Assembly: GCA_029983505.1 (NCBI GenBank)
Contig: JASBZK010000031.1
Location: forward strand, 1-21,602
DNA: 21,602 bases
Source: Porphyromonas sp.
GTDB taxonomy: Bacteria > Bacteroidota > Bacteroidia > Bacteroidales > Porphyromonadaceae
Direction of reading: 5' to 3'
Of the stretch, positions 1 through 7,147 are shown piece by piece; the stretch's first letter is position 1; every line of letters begins with the position of its first letter. The translations under genes were made by a program, and so were the position numbers. The notes beneath the pieces were generated by a model. The model saw only the letters and a program-made list of their open reading frames with translations. It searched no databases and was not told the origin of the DNA.

Positions 1-97
1 TTGGTTTTGGACGTTTCGTTTTGGATCTCCTGTCCCTTTCGTTTCCGCGGATATAGTTGGGTGCTGCGGGTGGGTGGCGGGGTGTTTTTTATTTTTG

Positions 98-105
98 TAT
101 CTTTG
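98..105 (+). promoter_or_regulatory. Bacteroidota-type -7 box for tRNA-Leu
   Basis: TATCTTTG matches the Bacteroidota -7 consensus TAnnTTTG and lies 24 bp upstream of the mature tRNA 5' end. No clear TTTG -33 element is seen at the expected spacing, so the assignment rests on the -7 box and its position. Confidence 0.55.
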
Positions 106-129
106 CCCCAACTTTCAGAATGAAAGTAA

Positions 130-211
130 GCCCGGATGGCGGAATTGGTAGACGCGCTGGTCTCAAACACCTGTGGAGCAATCCGTACCGGTTCGATCCC
201 GGTTCCGGGCA
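130..211 (+). tRNA. tRNA-Leu (anticodon CAA)
   Basis: A complete cloverleaf can be folded by eye. The acceptor arm GCCCGGA pairs with TCCGGGC. The D arm contains AATTGGTAGA. The anticodon loop CTCAAAC gives CAA, reading the leucine codon TTG. There is a long variable arm, as expected for a class II tRNA, and a T loop GTTCGATCC. The anticodon stem has one apparent T-T mismatch. The 3' CCA is not encoded: the discriminator A is followed by CGAG. A strong terminator follows directly, so the gene is probably monocistronic. Confidence 0.96.
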
Positions 212-216
212 CGAGT

Positions 217-256
217 AAAGGCTGGTAGCCTATTGGCTACCGGCCTTTCGTTTTTA
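217..256 (+). terminator. Intrinsic terminator of tRNA-Leu
   Basis: A 14-bp stem (217-230 with 235-248, one G-T pair) closes a TATT loop and is followed by CGTTTTTA. The stem begins six bases after the tRNA, matching a rho-independent terminator for that gene. Confidence 0.9.
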
Positions 257-361
257 CTTTCAAGGATTTAGCCGGATGGATCTCTCGGTGTCTCCCCTGA
301 TGGAAGGGGAGGCCAAGACCGGGAGAGGATGACCCCCAAGCCATTTGCCGTGTCCGACCTT

Positions 362-505
362 GAAGAAAATCCCAATCCGCATCTCGTCCTTTCGTGGATT
401 TTTGGTGAGGAGAAAATTTTGATCCGTATCTCGTCCTTTCGTGGGCTTGGGCGAGAAGAAAATTTTGACCCGTATCTCGTCACCTTGAGATACGGGTCAA
501 AATTT
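362..505. repeat. Intergenic repeat block A: three 46-47 bp direct repeats ending in a perfect hairpin
   Basis: Three imperfect copies of a unit (a GAAAAT(TTT) stretch, then CC-CGTATCTCGTC) start near 365, 412 and 458, giving periods of 47 and 46 bp. The last copy runs into its own reverse complement: 460-478 (ending CCCGTATCTC) pairs perfectly with 487-505 (starting GAGATACGGG) around an 8-base loop. With A and T tracts on both sides the hairpin could terminate transcription from either direction, between tRNA-Leu and the convergent M56-TonB gene. The rest of 257-644 has no credible gene; 292-311 forms a small CTCCCCT/AGGGGAG hairpin. Confidence 0.85.
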
Positions 506-525
506 AGGGCGTTTTTCGTGTGTGA

Positions 526-638
526 GAGACCTTTTGAGCCCTTTGAACAGCTCCTCATCAGCAAAAGGAATCCACTAAAAACGGAGCTATTTGTGGTAAG
601 AGACCTTCTTGCAAAGGTCTCCTTTGGTCAAAGGTCTC
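526..638. repeat. Cluster of GAGACCTT(TG) inverted repeats, possible MITE remnant
   Basis: The motif GAGACCTT or its complement AAGGTCTC occurs at 526-533, 600-607, 614-621 and 631-638. Copies at 600-607 and 614-621 form an 8-bp hairpin; 526-536 and 629-638 are inverted ends about 110 bp apart. The same motif forms the terminal repeats of the element at 9267-9446. The block lies just past the stop of the minus-strand M56-TonB gene, so the hairpin may also end that transcript. Whether it is a decayed element or a terminator cannot be decided here. Confidence 0.5.
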
Positions 639-644
639 AAGCGG

Positions 645-1949
645 TCATTTAGCGGGATCTTGGTCTTCTTTGGGACCTGTATATTTGGTCGCAAAGGTTA
701 CGGGGAGGTTGAAGCGGACGCGAACCGTCTCGCCCTTATCGTTCTTGCCGGGCGTCCACTTGGGCATCAGGGAGACGACGCGCAGGGCTTCGGCATCAAG
801 GAGTTCGTGTACGCTGTGTGCGATCTTCGGCTCAGTTACGGTTCCGTCTTTATCGACCACGAAGGTGACGACCACGCGCCCTTGGATGGCTTTCTTTGCC
901 GCTTCCTCCGGGTACTTGATGTTATCTACGAGAAAGGCGAGCATAGCTTCCTGACCTCCGGGGTAGGCGGGCATCACTTCCGCGTACTCGTACACGGGGT
1001 CATCGTCAGGAACCTGGGAGAGGATGGCGGGAGCGGCAGGGGTTGTCTCTGCCGGTTCTGCCGTAAGGAGGCTCGCGCTCATCAGCATAAGGGCTGCCAC
1101 GGGTAGGGCGATGAGGGCGTAGCCGGCGGCTAAGCCTTTGAGGGTTCGATGTTTTTGGTTCATCATGGTTACTCTTTTCTTTAAATGGTTCATAGAAAAC
1201 GAGAGCATCAGGGAGTCGGCCGAACTGCCGATGCTGCTCCTAAGGAGGTGCAATTGGTACTGACGTTTTTGCACTCCGCTTTTGAGCACTTGCGCGTCCG
1301 CAAGGTACTCGAGGTTGCTGTCTTGAAGTGCGGCGAGACCCCATGCAAAGGGGTTCCACCACTGTATGGCTTTCAGAAAAAGACCGAGGTACAGATCGAT
1401 GAAATGACGACCGCGGATGTGTGCCATTTCGTGCCGGAGGGCGTTTCCCGCGGTGTCCGATTCGTACAGGTCGACAGGCATCACGATGTGGCGTGAGCCA
1501 TAGGTAAAAGGCGATCCCTCACCCGCGACGAGGTGTACCCGGATCCCGCCGGGAAGTTCTTCCCGTCCCACGGCTTTCGCTGTGATCTGCCTAAGCTTTA
1601 GTCCACCGCCCATTAGGCGGAGAAGGTAGAGGACGGTGCCCCAGCCCCAGACGCCAAGCAGTATGCTTTCCCACGGCAGAGGACTTCGGCTTCCAACTTC
1701 TGTCACAAAAAACTCGGGGAGTCGGTAGGTGAGGGTCAGCGCCGGAAGTGCTTCCTTGCCGGCGTCCGCGATACGGTCGGAGAGGAGGGGGGAGAGGGCA
1801 GGGAGTAGGAGCGAAACGATTATCGCCGCGAGGTAATAGATGCGCCGGGCGGTGAAAAGGGTACTTTTCGAGAAGAGCAGGCGCTCAAGGAGGTAAAAAA
1901 GCATTACCCCGAGCCCCGACCACAAAAGATACAGACTTAAAGTGCTCAT
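645..1949 (-). CDS. M56 family metallopeptidase (BlaR1-like) fused to a TonB C-terminal domain
   Basis: A 434-residue protein. The N-terminus has hydrophobic membrane segments around residues 5-25, 37-57 and 93-113. The zinc site is HEMAH at 173-177 with EYLAD at 214-218 as the downstream glutamate region, the BlaR1/MecR1 peptidase signature. Another membrane segment lies around 273-297. An Ala/Pro-rich stretch (about 297-312) leads to a TonB C-terminal fold at roughly 340-422 (NIKYPEEA, GRVVVTFVVDKDGTV, MPKWTPGKN). There is no penicillin-binding sensor domain, so it is not a beta-lactam sensor of the staphylococcal type. In this family the peptidase is thought to relieve repression by the partner BlaI protein; here the TonB domain suggests a periplasmic or outer-membrane contact. 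It sits 12 bp downstream of the repressor gene in one operon. The inducing signal is unknown. Confidence 0.9.
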   Translation of the reverse strand: MSTLSLYLLWSGLGVMLFYLLERLLFSKSTLFTARRIYYLAAIIVSLLLPALSPLLSDRIADAGKEALPALTLTYRLPEFFVTEVGSRSPLPWESILLGVWGWGTVLYLLRLMGGGLKLRQITAKAVGREELPGGIRVHLVAGEGSPFTYGSRHIVMPVDLYESDTAGNALRHEMAHIRGRHFIDLYLGLFLKAIQWWNPFAWGLAALQDSNLEYLADAQVLKSGVQKRQYQLHLLRSSIGSSADSLMLSFSMNHLKKRVTMMNQKHRTLKGLAAGYALIALPVAALMLMSASLLTAEPAETTPAAPAILSQVPDDDPVYEYAEVMPAYPGGQEAMLAFLVDNIKYPEEAAKKAIQGRVVVTFVVDKDGTVTEPKIAHSVHELLDAEALRVVSLMPKWTPGKNDKGETVRVRFNLPVTFATKYTGPKEDQDPAK

Positions 1950-1961
1950 AAATACTGTACG

Positions 1962-2354
1962 CTAATTAGTTGTGTCCCCGTCCTCGTCCCCAATCATCCT
2001 CAGGATCTCTTCGAGGTCGGACTTCGTGAGCTTCTCTTCTCTCGCGAAGTGCCGGACGAGGTCTTTGTAGGAGCCGGTAAAAAAGTCGGAGACGATTTTG
2101 GAAAGGGAGCGGTTGTAGTATTCCTGCTCGGAAACAATCGGGGCATAGACGAACCCGCGCCTCTTGCCCGCGCGCTTCACGAACCCGTTCTCTTCGAGCT
2201 TGCCGACTATGGAGGCGATGGTGGTATAAGGTTGGTCGGACTCGGGCATCATCTTCATAATGTCGCTGATCTCACCCCGGGAGATTTGCCAGAGCGCCTT
2301 CATAATGGCCTCTTCCTGGGGGGTGAGCGGTGCGATCTCTTTCTTCTCTTTCAT
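1962..2354 (-). CDS. BlaI/MecI/CopY family transcriptional repressor
   Basis: A 130-residue protein of normal length for the family. A winged helix covers residues about 8-80 (LTPQEEAIMKALW, then YTTIASIVGKLEENGFVKR, then RGFVYAPIVS). The C-terminal helices from about 84 contain SDFFTGS, the region near which BlaI and MecI are cut by their peptidase partners. The start at 2354 is preceded by a TTTG-N19-TAnnTTTG promoter and two matching dyads, so it is very probably autoregulated together with the M56-TonB gene. The target regulon outside this operon, and the signal, are not visible. Confidence 0.92.
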   Translation of the reverse strand: MKEKKEIAPLTPQEEAIMKALWQISRGEISDIMKMMPESDQPYTTIASIVGKLEENGFVKRAGKRRGFVYAPIVSEQEYYNRSLSKIVSDFFTGSYKDLVRHFAREEKLTKSDLEEILRMIGDEDGDTTN

Positions 2355-2373
2355 AAGGGATTAGCTATTAAGT

Positions 2374-2388
2374 TACGATTTTCTCGTA
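2374..2388. promoter_or_regulatory. Probable BlaI operator, proximal dyad
   Basis: TACGA-N5-TCGTA is a perfect 5-bp inverted repeat with a 5-bp spacer. It lies between the -7 box and the start codon of the BlaI gene, where the transcription start is expected. A second dyad with identical arms and spacing is centred 22 bp away, about two helical turns. Assignment to the local repressor is inference from position and symmetry. Confidence 0.75.
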
Positions 2389-2389
2389 G

Positions 2390-2420
2390 CAAATGTACGA
2401 AGATTTCGTAGATAACCAAA
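2390..2420 (-). promoter_or_regulatory. Promoter of the blaI-like operon
   Basis: On the minus strand TTTG (complement of 2417-2420), 19 bases, then TACATTTG (complement of 2390-2397) match the Bacteroidota consensus TTTG-N19-21-TAnnTTTG. The -7 box is 36 bp from the ATG. It lies between and slightly overlaps the two dyads, the geometry expected for repression by blocking polymerase. Confidence 0.8.
2396..2410. promoter_or_regulatory. Probable BlaI operator, distal dyad
   Basis: Second TACGA-N5-TCGTA dyad, same arms and spacer length as the one at 2374-2388 but a different spacer sequence. It fills the space between the -33 and -7 elements of the minus-strand promoter. Confidence 0.75.
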
Positions 2421-2470
2421 CTTTCTCCTTCAGTTCGGAGGATTTTCTTCGGAGCGCTCTGAGGGCGCCG

Positions 2471-2516
2471 AAAATTTTGGTCTGTATCTCGATGGGGCGA
2501 GATACAGACCGAAGTC
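2471..2516. repeat. Intergenic repeat block B: hairpin copy
   Basis: GGTCTGTATCTCG (2479-2491) pairs perfectly with CGAGATACAGACC (2498-2510) across a 6-base loop. AAAATTTT flanks it on the left. It lies in the divergent region between the BlaI operon and the transglutaminase gene, so a terminator role is unlikely at this site. Confidence 0.8.
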
Positions 2517-2637
2517 GAAATCTCCGTGGAGGTCTCATAAATGATTGCGCTTCGAGGTGGATGTCTTTTAGGAAGGAATAAAGCGGGAGGAGGGGTGCCT
2601 CAAATTGCCAAAGGGGCTTGGTTTGCGGATTTTTGGA

Positions 2638-2645
2638 TAAGTTTG
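2638..2645 (+). promoter_or_regulatory. -7 box upstream of the transglutaminase operon
   Basis: TAAGTTTG matches TAnnTTTG and lies 62 bp before the ATG at 2708. A CTTG at 2617-2620 is a weak -33 candidate with a 17-bp spacer. The box lies inside the in-frame upstream extension of the ORF (from 2618), which argues for the later start. Confidence 0.5.
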
Positions 2646-2713
2646 TGAAAGTGCCGGCTTACAGCAGGACGCGCGGTCGGACGCTTGGGAAATTTAATGC
2701 ACATATTATGGTT

Positions 2714-5395
2714 ATGAATACGTCACGAGGTATTTGGAGCGCACTTGCGCTTGCATCGGTTTTCGCGGTCATTGTGGTGCTTTCGGGGTGCAAGAAGTCA
2801 CTCGAAGACGACAGCACGCTTTTTGACAGTCAAGTCATAAGCGATGCCCGCAAGGCGCTGGACACGAAGTCCGAAGCCGTCGGCTTCGAGATCGACCCGT
2901 TTGAGGGGCTGAATAAGGACTCCCTTTCCGCAGACGAGCGGGACGCGATGGAGTTCCTATTCGCGTATATGCCGCTTCCCGATATTATGGACCACAGCCG
3001 GCAGTTCCACCTCGACAATGTGCGTGCCGCCCTTGCCGCCAAGTCCGCACAGGAGTGGGGCAAGGAAATGCCCGGGTACCTTTTCCGCCACTTTGTCCTG
3101 CCTCTGAGAGTGAATAACGAAGTGCTGGACGATTTCCGCACACGGTATTTCAAAGAGCTGAATGACCTCGTGAAAGGTAAATCTATGACCGATGCCGTCC
3201 TCGAGATCAACCACTGGGCGCACCGTCACATCACTTATACCCCGACGGACGGGCGCACGAGACCTGCTACCGGTACGCTGATGAATGCCCTCGGACGGTG
3301 CGGCGAACAGAGCGTCTTTCTTGTGGCGGCACTTCGCACCGCCGGCATCCCTGCACGGCAGATCTATACGCCGAGATGGGCGCACACGGACAATAACCAC
3401 GCCTGGGTCGAAGCCTGGGTGGACGGTGAGTGGCACTATCTTGGCGCGAGTGAGCCGGCACCCGTCCTCGACAACGCGTGGTTCGACGCTCCCGTGCTCC
3501 GCGCTATGCTGCTGACGACTTACGCTTTTGGGGACTACAAAGGTCCCGAAGAGTGGCTCGAGAGTACGGCCGTCCACACCGCACTCAATGTCTCCGACAA
3601 CTACATACCCACCGCGGCCGCAAAGGTTCGTGTCCTGAACCCCGACGGTACGCCGGCCGAGGGTGCGGAAGTCACTTTCCGTCTCTACAATTACGCAGAA
3701 CTCTATCCCCTCGTGACGCGCATCGCCAATAAGTTAGGCGAAGCGTCCGTCAATCTCGGCCTCGGCGACATCGTGGTCGTAGCGACGAAAGGCGACCTCA
3801 TAGCGATGAAAGAGCTTGCGGTACGACCCGACGCGGCTCCCTTGGAACTCACTCTCGGTACCTGGGACGAGCTTCCCGCAGACCAGCATTTCCAATTGAC
3901 GCCCCCCGAAGAGAAGAAGCCGGAAATCCGCTACACGCCGGAGGAGGAAGCTGCCAATAACAAGCGGATGGAAGAAAATACCCGCATCCGCACCGCTTAC
4001 ACCGATACGTTTTATGACGAAAAAGAAGCAGCTGAGGCGGTCGGAGGGATGGGACTCTCGGGCGAGGAGGCTCGAAAAGCCGCTGCCTTTTTGGTCACCT
4101 CGAGAGGAAATCACGATGCGGTGGAGAAGTTCATCGCTGCCGCTGCGAGATCGGGGAAGACCCGTGAAGCGCTCTCTTTGCTGTCGTCTCTGATGCAGAA
4201 AGACCTCGAAGACATCCCCCTTGCCGTCCTTGAAGACGCCTTTGACCGAGACCTGACACCCGAAGAGTGGGCGGACGAAGGCTTGATTTCGCCGAGGGTT
4301 ATCCTCGAGACCATCTATCCCGTGGAGAAAGAGCTCGAGAAGTTCGTCTCCGAAGTGGCGGCCGAAGTGCCCGGCTTCGCGGATAAGTCGAGAGCGGAAA
4401 AAGCGGAGGCCCTCACTGCCAAGGTCGCCACGTTCTATAATGACGACACCTACAACCCGCTTTGGATCCCGATGAGCCCCGTATCCACTTGGAAGCTCAA
4501 AGGTGGCGACAAACGCAGCCTTACCGTCCTCCTCGTCCGCTTGCTCCGTGCGGCGAAGATACCGGCATACTTCGACAACGCCAACGAGGTGGTCCTATAC
4601 CGCGACACCGACGGAACCGAGAAGATCCTTCATTACCTCCAAAAAGAGAAGGAGGAACCGTCGAATGCCGCTTGCACCCTGGACCTCACTTATGAGCCGA
4701 AAGGGTTCCTTAAGACACCCGGGTACGCCGTACACTACACCGTGGGTTATTTCTCACCGGAGGGTAAGTTTGGGACTTACGGTTTCCCCGACTATGCCAC
4801 GCCGGAAGATCTCCGGGGGCAAAAAGTCCTCTACGACCGCAATCTGCTCTCGACCGGAACCCGTGAAGCCGACGGCACGGCACGGTATGCGCTCCGGAAG
4901 ATGACGTGCGGCGAAAAGACCCCGCTCCTCTTCGACTTCGACGAGAATGCGGTCAACGTCATCGGCGAACTCAATAGCGAAGCCCTCTACAAAGACGCCA
5001 AGACGGGCACCGAGAAGAGCATCCTCTCCACCTCCGGACGAGGCTACTTCGCGCTCCTCATCGTCAAGCCCAACCACGAGCCTTCGGATCATATCCTCCG
5101 CGACATCCGTTCCCTCATCGGGGCGGATGGGACGTTCCCCATCCCCGTACTCGCACTGACGACTGGGTCGGAGCCCGCTGAGGCGCTCGTGAAGCTCCTG
5201 CCGGAAGCGGTCTGGGGTACGGACACGGGAGATATTCTCGGGCAGATCGCCAAAGGCACCGAGCACGACCTGCCGCTCGATTATCCTGTGATCGTCGTCT
5301 CGGACACGTTCAACCGCGTCGTCTTCTTCTCCCAAGGCTACACCATCGGTATAGGTGACCGCCTCTCTTCCGTCATCTCGACCGTCTCCAAGTAA
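2714..5395 (+). CDS. Transglutaminase-like lipoprotein with a second degenerate core and thioredoxin-like C-terminus
   Basis: 893 residues from this start. The reading frame is open from 2618, but only the ATGs at 2708 and 2714 give a signal peptide with lipobox LSGC (Cys26), and a promoter box precedes them. A transglutaminase core covers about 150-250: GRCGEQS (Cys196), NNHAWVEAW (His229), then GASEP with Glu247 where the third catalytic acid is expected. A carboxypeptidase-regulatory-like beta domain follows at about 302-370. At 598-618 a segment aligns without gaps to the first catalytic helix (194-214), but Lys600 replaces the Cys, suggesting a dead second core. The end (about 775-893) resembles a thioredoxin fold with no CxxC. 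Probably a periplasm-facing or surface lipoprotein that binds or cleaves peptides; substrate unknown. First gene of an apparent operon, 15 bp from the next. Confidence 0.85.
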   Translation: MNTSRGIWSALALASVFAVIVVLSGCKKSLEDDSTLFDSQVISDARKALDTKSEAVGFEIDPFEGLNKDSLSADERDAMEFLFAYMPLPDIMDHSRQFHLDNVRAALAAKSAQEWGKEMPGYLFRHFVLPLRVNNEVLDDFRTRYFKELNDLVKGKSMTDAVLEINHWAHRHITYTPTDGRTRPATGTLMNALGRCGEQSVFLVAALRTAGIPARQIYTPRWAHTDNNHAWVEAWVDGEWHYLGASEPAPVLDNAWFDAPVLRAMLLTTYAFGDYKGPEEWLESTAVHTALNVSDNYIPTAAAKVRVLNPDGTPAEGAEVTFRLYNYAELYPLVTRIANKLGEASVNLGLGDIVVVATKGDLIAMKELAVRPDAAPLELTLGTWDELPADQHFQLTPPEEKKPEIRYTPEEEAANNKRMEENTRIRTAYTDTFYDEKEAAEAVGGMGLSGEEARKAAAFLVTSRGNHDAVEKFIAAAARSGKTREALSLLSSLMQKDLEDIPLAVLEDAFDRDLTPEEWADEGLISPRVILETIYPVEKELEKFVSEVAAEVPGFADKSRAEKAEALTAKVATFYNDDTYNPLWIPMSPVSTWKLKGGDKRSLTVLLVRLLRAAKIPAYFDNANEVVLYRDTDGTEKILHYLQKEKEEPSNAACTLDLTYEPKGFLKTPGYAVHYTVGYFSPEGKFGTYGFPDYATPEDLRGQKVLYDRNLLSTGTREADGTARYALRKMTCGEKTPLLFDFDENAVNVIGELNSEALYKDAKTGTEKSILSTSGRGYFALLIVKPNHEPSDHILRDIRSLIGADGTFPIPVLALTTGSEPAEALVKLLPEAVWGTDTGDILGQIAKGTEHDLPLDYPVIVVSDTFNRVVFFSQGYTIGIGDRLSSVISTVSK

Positions 5396-5410
5396 GCGCG
5401 TAGAGACCGT

Positions 5411-5836
5411 ATGCCCGAAGTCTTCGAGACCGTCTTCGACCCGATCCGCAGGGTGCGCGTCAAGCTCACCCCTGAGGAGAGGGTGCGTCAGTCCGTCGTC
5501 TTTCACCTCACCCACGCTCTCGGCTATCCTCCCGAGCTCATCTCGAACGAATGCGCCATCACGGTAGGCAAGACGCTTCGGAGGTGCGACACGGTCGTCT
5601 TTGCACCGCGTGACCGCACGCCGCTGATGATCCTCGAGTACAAGGCGCCCGAAGTGCCGGTTTCCGCGAAGACGGTCGCCCAGGCGCTCGAATACAACTC
5701 CGTTCTCTCCGCCCGTGTCATAGTCGTCACCAACGGGCGGACGATGAGCGTACTCCGCTACCACGAAGGCGGCGGGGCGCAGTACCTTGATGCCATTCCG
5801 CAGTACGAGTCCCTCATAGAGGGTGACCTGTCATAG
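5411..5836 (+). CDS. Small HSDR_N-type (PD-(D/E)xK fold) protein
   Basis: A 141-residue protein matching the N-terminal nuclease domain of type I restriction R subunits. The core is visible: Asp60 in RRCDTVVF, Glu76-x-Lys78 in LMILEYKAP, and Gln91 in VAQALEYN, so the catalytic residues look intact. There is no helicase domain and no HsdM or HsdS gene nearby, so this is not a restriction system. Stand-alone proteins of this size are widespread in Bacteroidota and their role is unclear. It is 15 bp after the transglutaminase gene and 14 bp before the mutarotase gene, so all three are likely co-transcribed. The start at 5411 is the only good ATG. Confidence 0.85.
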   Translation: MPEVFETVFDPIRRVRVKLTPEERVRQSVVFHLTHALGYPPELISNECAITVGKTLRRCDTVVFAPRDRTPLMILEYKAPEVPVSAKTVAQALEYNSVLSARVIVVTNGRTMSVLRYHEGGGAQYLDAIPQYESLIEGDLS

Positions 5837-5850
5837 CCCGTATCCCGATT

Positions 5851-7011
5851 ATGAGACCGATTGTCCTCACCCTTCTTCTTTCACTTTTGACCCTATCCTG
5901 TATGCACGAAAATAACGACCAACCACGGATCCGAAAAATCACCCTTGAGGGGTTTGTCCCTTTTGAAGAAGGGTACGAAAAAGGCACGTCCGGTGCCTAT
6001 GGCGGTCTTCTGGGAGACCGGCTGATTATGGGTGGCGGGTGCAACTTCCCCGGTGTCTCGAACGTCGACGGCGGGAAGAAGCAATACTACAGTTCATTTT
6101 ACGCGGTTCGTGACGGCAAAGCCGTCCGCATCGCCCAGATGCCCTCTCCGAGAGGGTACGGCGCGTCTGTCGTGGATGAGAGGGGCGAGAAAATCTTCCT
6201 CATAGGCGGGACGGACGACCGCCTCCTTTACCCCGCTGTTTTTGAAGTCCGCATTGAGGATGACGAACCGGTGATGGAGCGTATGGAGCACGGGTTGCCT
6301 TTCGGATGGGCAGAGGGAGGCGCCGCCCTCGATGGTCACGTCCTGTATGTGGCGGGCGGTTGGGAAGAAAAAGGCAAACCCCTCACCGACGTCGTCTCGC
6401 TCGACCTGCTCTCCGGAGCCTTTGAGCGTGTCGCAGCCCTTCCGGGTGGCGAGGGAAGGATTCAGCCCGGGGTCTTCATCTCGGGCGGCCGGCTCTACCT
6501 CTTCGGAGGAAATAACCCCTCAGACGGCACCCGTCCCTCTAAGATCCACGACACAGCTTATGCCCTCGACCTTGAGACGCGGGTGTGGAAGGAAGTCCCG
6601 GCGCCCCGTTTGGCGGACGGCAGCCTGATGCCTTTCGTAGGCACTGTGGTCTCCAAAGCCCCCCTCTCCGGCGAAGTCTATGCCGCGGGCGGCGTGAATA
6701 CGGAGATCTTCAATGCCGCCGTCCTCCGTGAATACAACCAAGGCAAAGCCCCCGAGTCCGAAAAATCCCATTACGCGGACTTGAGGCGCGAGTACCTCAC
6801 CCACGACCCCTCCTGGTACCGCTTCTCACCCCTCCTGATGCGCTTTAATCCGGAGACCGAGACCTGGGAAGAGTTCCTGAGCGACCCCGCTCTTGCCACC
6901 GCAGGAGCCGTCCTCGCAGCCGGTACGGACGGCAGGCTCTGCCTCATCGGGGGCGAGAAAAAGCCCGGCATCCGCACTTCGGATATTTGGGCGATTGACG
7001 CCGTCAAATAA
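5851..7011 (+). CDS. Cyclically-permuted mutarotase family kelch lipoprotein
   Basis: 386 residues with a signal peptide and lipobox TLSC (Cys17). The mature part has repeated kelch blades: GDRLIMGGGCNFPG with GGKKQYY at about 55-80, KIFLIGG near 110, HVLYVAGGW, RLYLFGGNNP, VYAAGGV, and a closing LCLIGG near 368. The GGGCNFPG/GGKKQYY signature fits the cyclically-permuted mutarotase family that includes N-acetylneuraminate epimerase (NanM). Members convert sugar anomers, often sialic acid. No other nan genes are present here, so the substrate is not established. It is the last gene of the apparent three-gene operon. Confidence 0.85.
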   Translation: MRPIVLTLLLSLLTLSCMHENNDQPRIRKITLEGFVPFEEGYEKGTSGAYGGLLGDRLIMGGGCNFPGVSNVDGGKKQYYSSFYAVRDGKAVRIAQMPSPRGYGASVVDERGEKIFLIGGTDDRLLYPAVFEVRIEDDEPVMERMEHGLPFGWAEGGAALDGHVLYVAGGWEEKGKPLTDVVSLDLLSGAFERVAALPGGEGRIQPGVFISGGRLYLFGGNNPSDGTRPSKIHDTAYALDLETRVWKEVPAPRLADGSLMPFVGTVVSKAPLSGEVYAAGGVNTEIFNAAVLREYNQGKAPESEKSHYADLRREYLTHDPSWYRFSPLLMRFNPETETWEEFLSDPALATAGAVLAAGTDGRLCLIGGEKKPGIRTSDIWAIDAVK

Positions 7012-7035
7012 CAGCCCCCCAAACGCGTCCGCGAG

Positions 7036-7134
7036 CGAGATACAGACCAAAAAAATATCCGCATACAGAGCGGCCACAAATCTTCACACAGACCGAAAAA
7101 ATCTCCCGGTACAGACCGAAACCGGATACCGGCT
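7036..7134. repeat. Intergenic repeat block C: four 23-bp tandem units
   Basis: After CGAGATACAGACC (7036-7048), units beginning CAGACC or CAGAGC start at 7043, 7066, 7089 and 7112, an exact 23-bp period. Units one and three match at 18 of 23 positions; unit two is the most diverged. The array ends 13 bp before the rfbA ATG, so it must occupy the rfbA upstream region or leader. Confidence 0.8.
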
Positions 7135-7147
7135 CATAGCACCGATT

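Noticed and set aside
645..2354. Beta-lactam resistance sensor operon
   Set aside because: No penicillin-binding sensor domain and no beta-lactamase gene; the C-terminal half is TonB-like instead.
2618..2713. Upstream start extending the transglutaminase protein by 32 residues
   Set aside because: The extension hides the signal peptide and lipobox, and a -7 box lies inside it.
5411..5836. Type I restriction-modification system
   Set aside because: Only the N-terminal nuclease-like domain exists; no helicase part, methylase or specificity gene is in the window.
6893..7147. Upstream start extending RfbA by 85 residues
   Set aside because: It overlaps the mutarotase gene and the repeat array, and the conserved MKGIILAGG start is at 7148.
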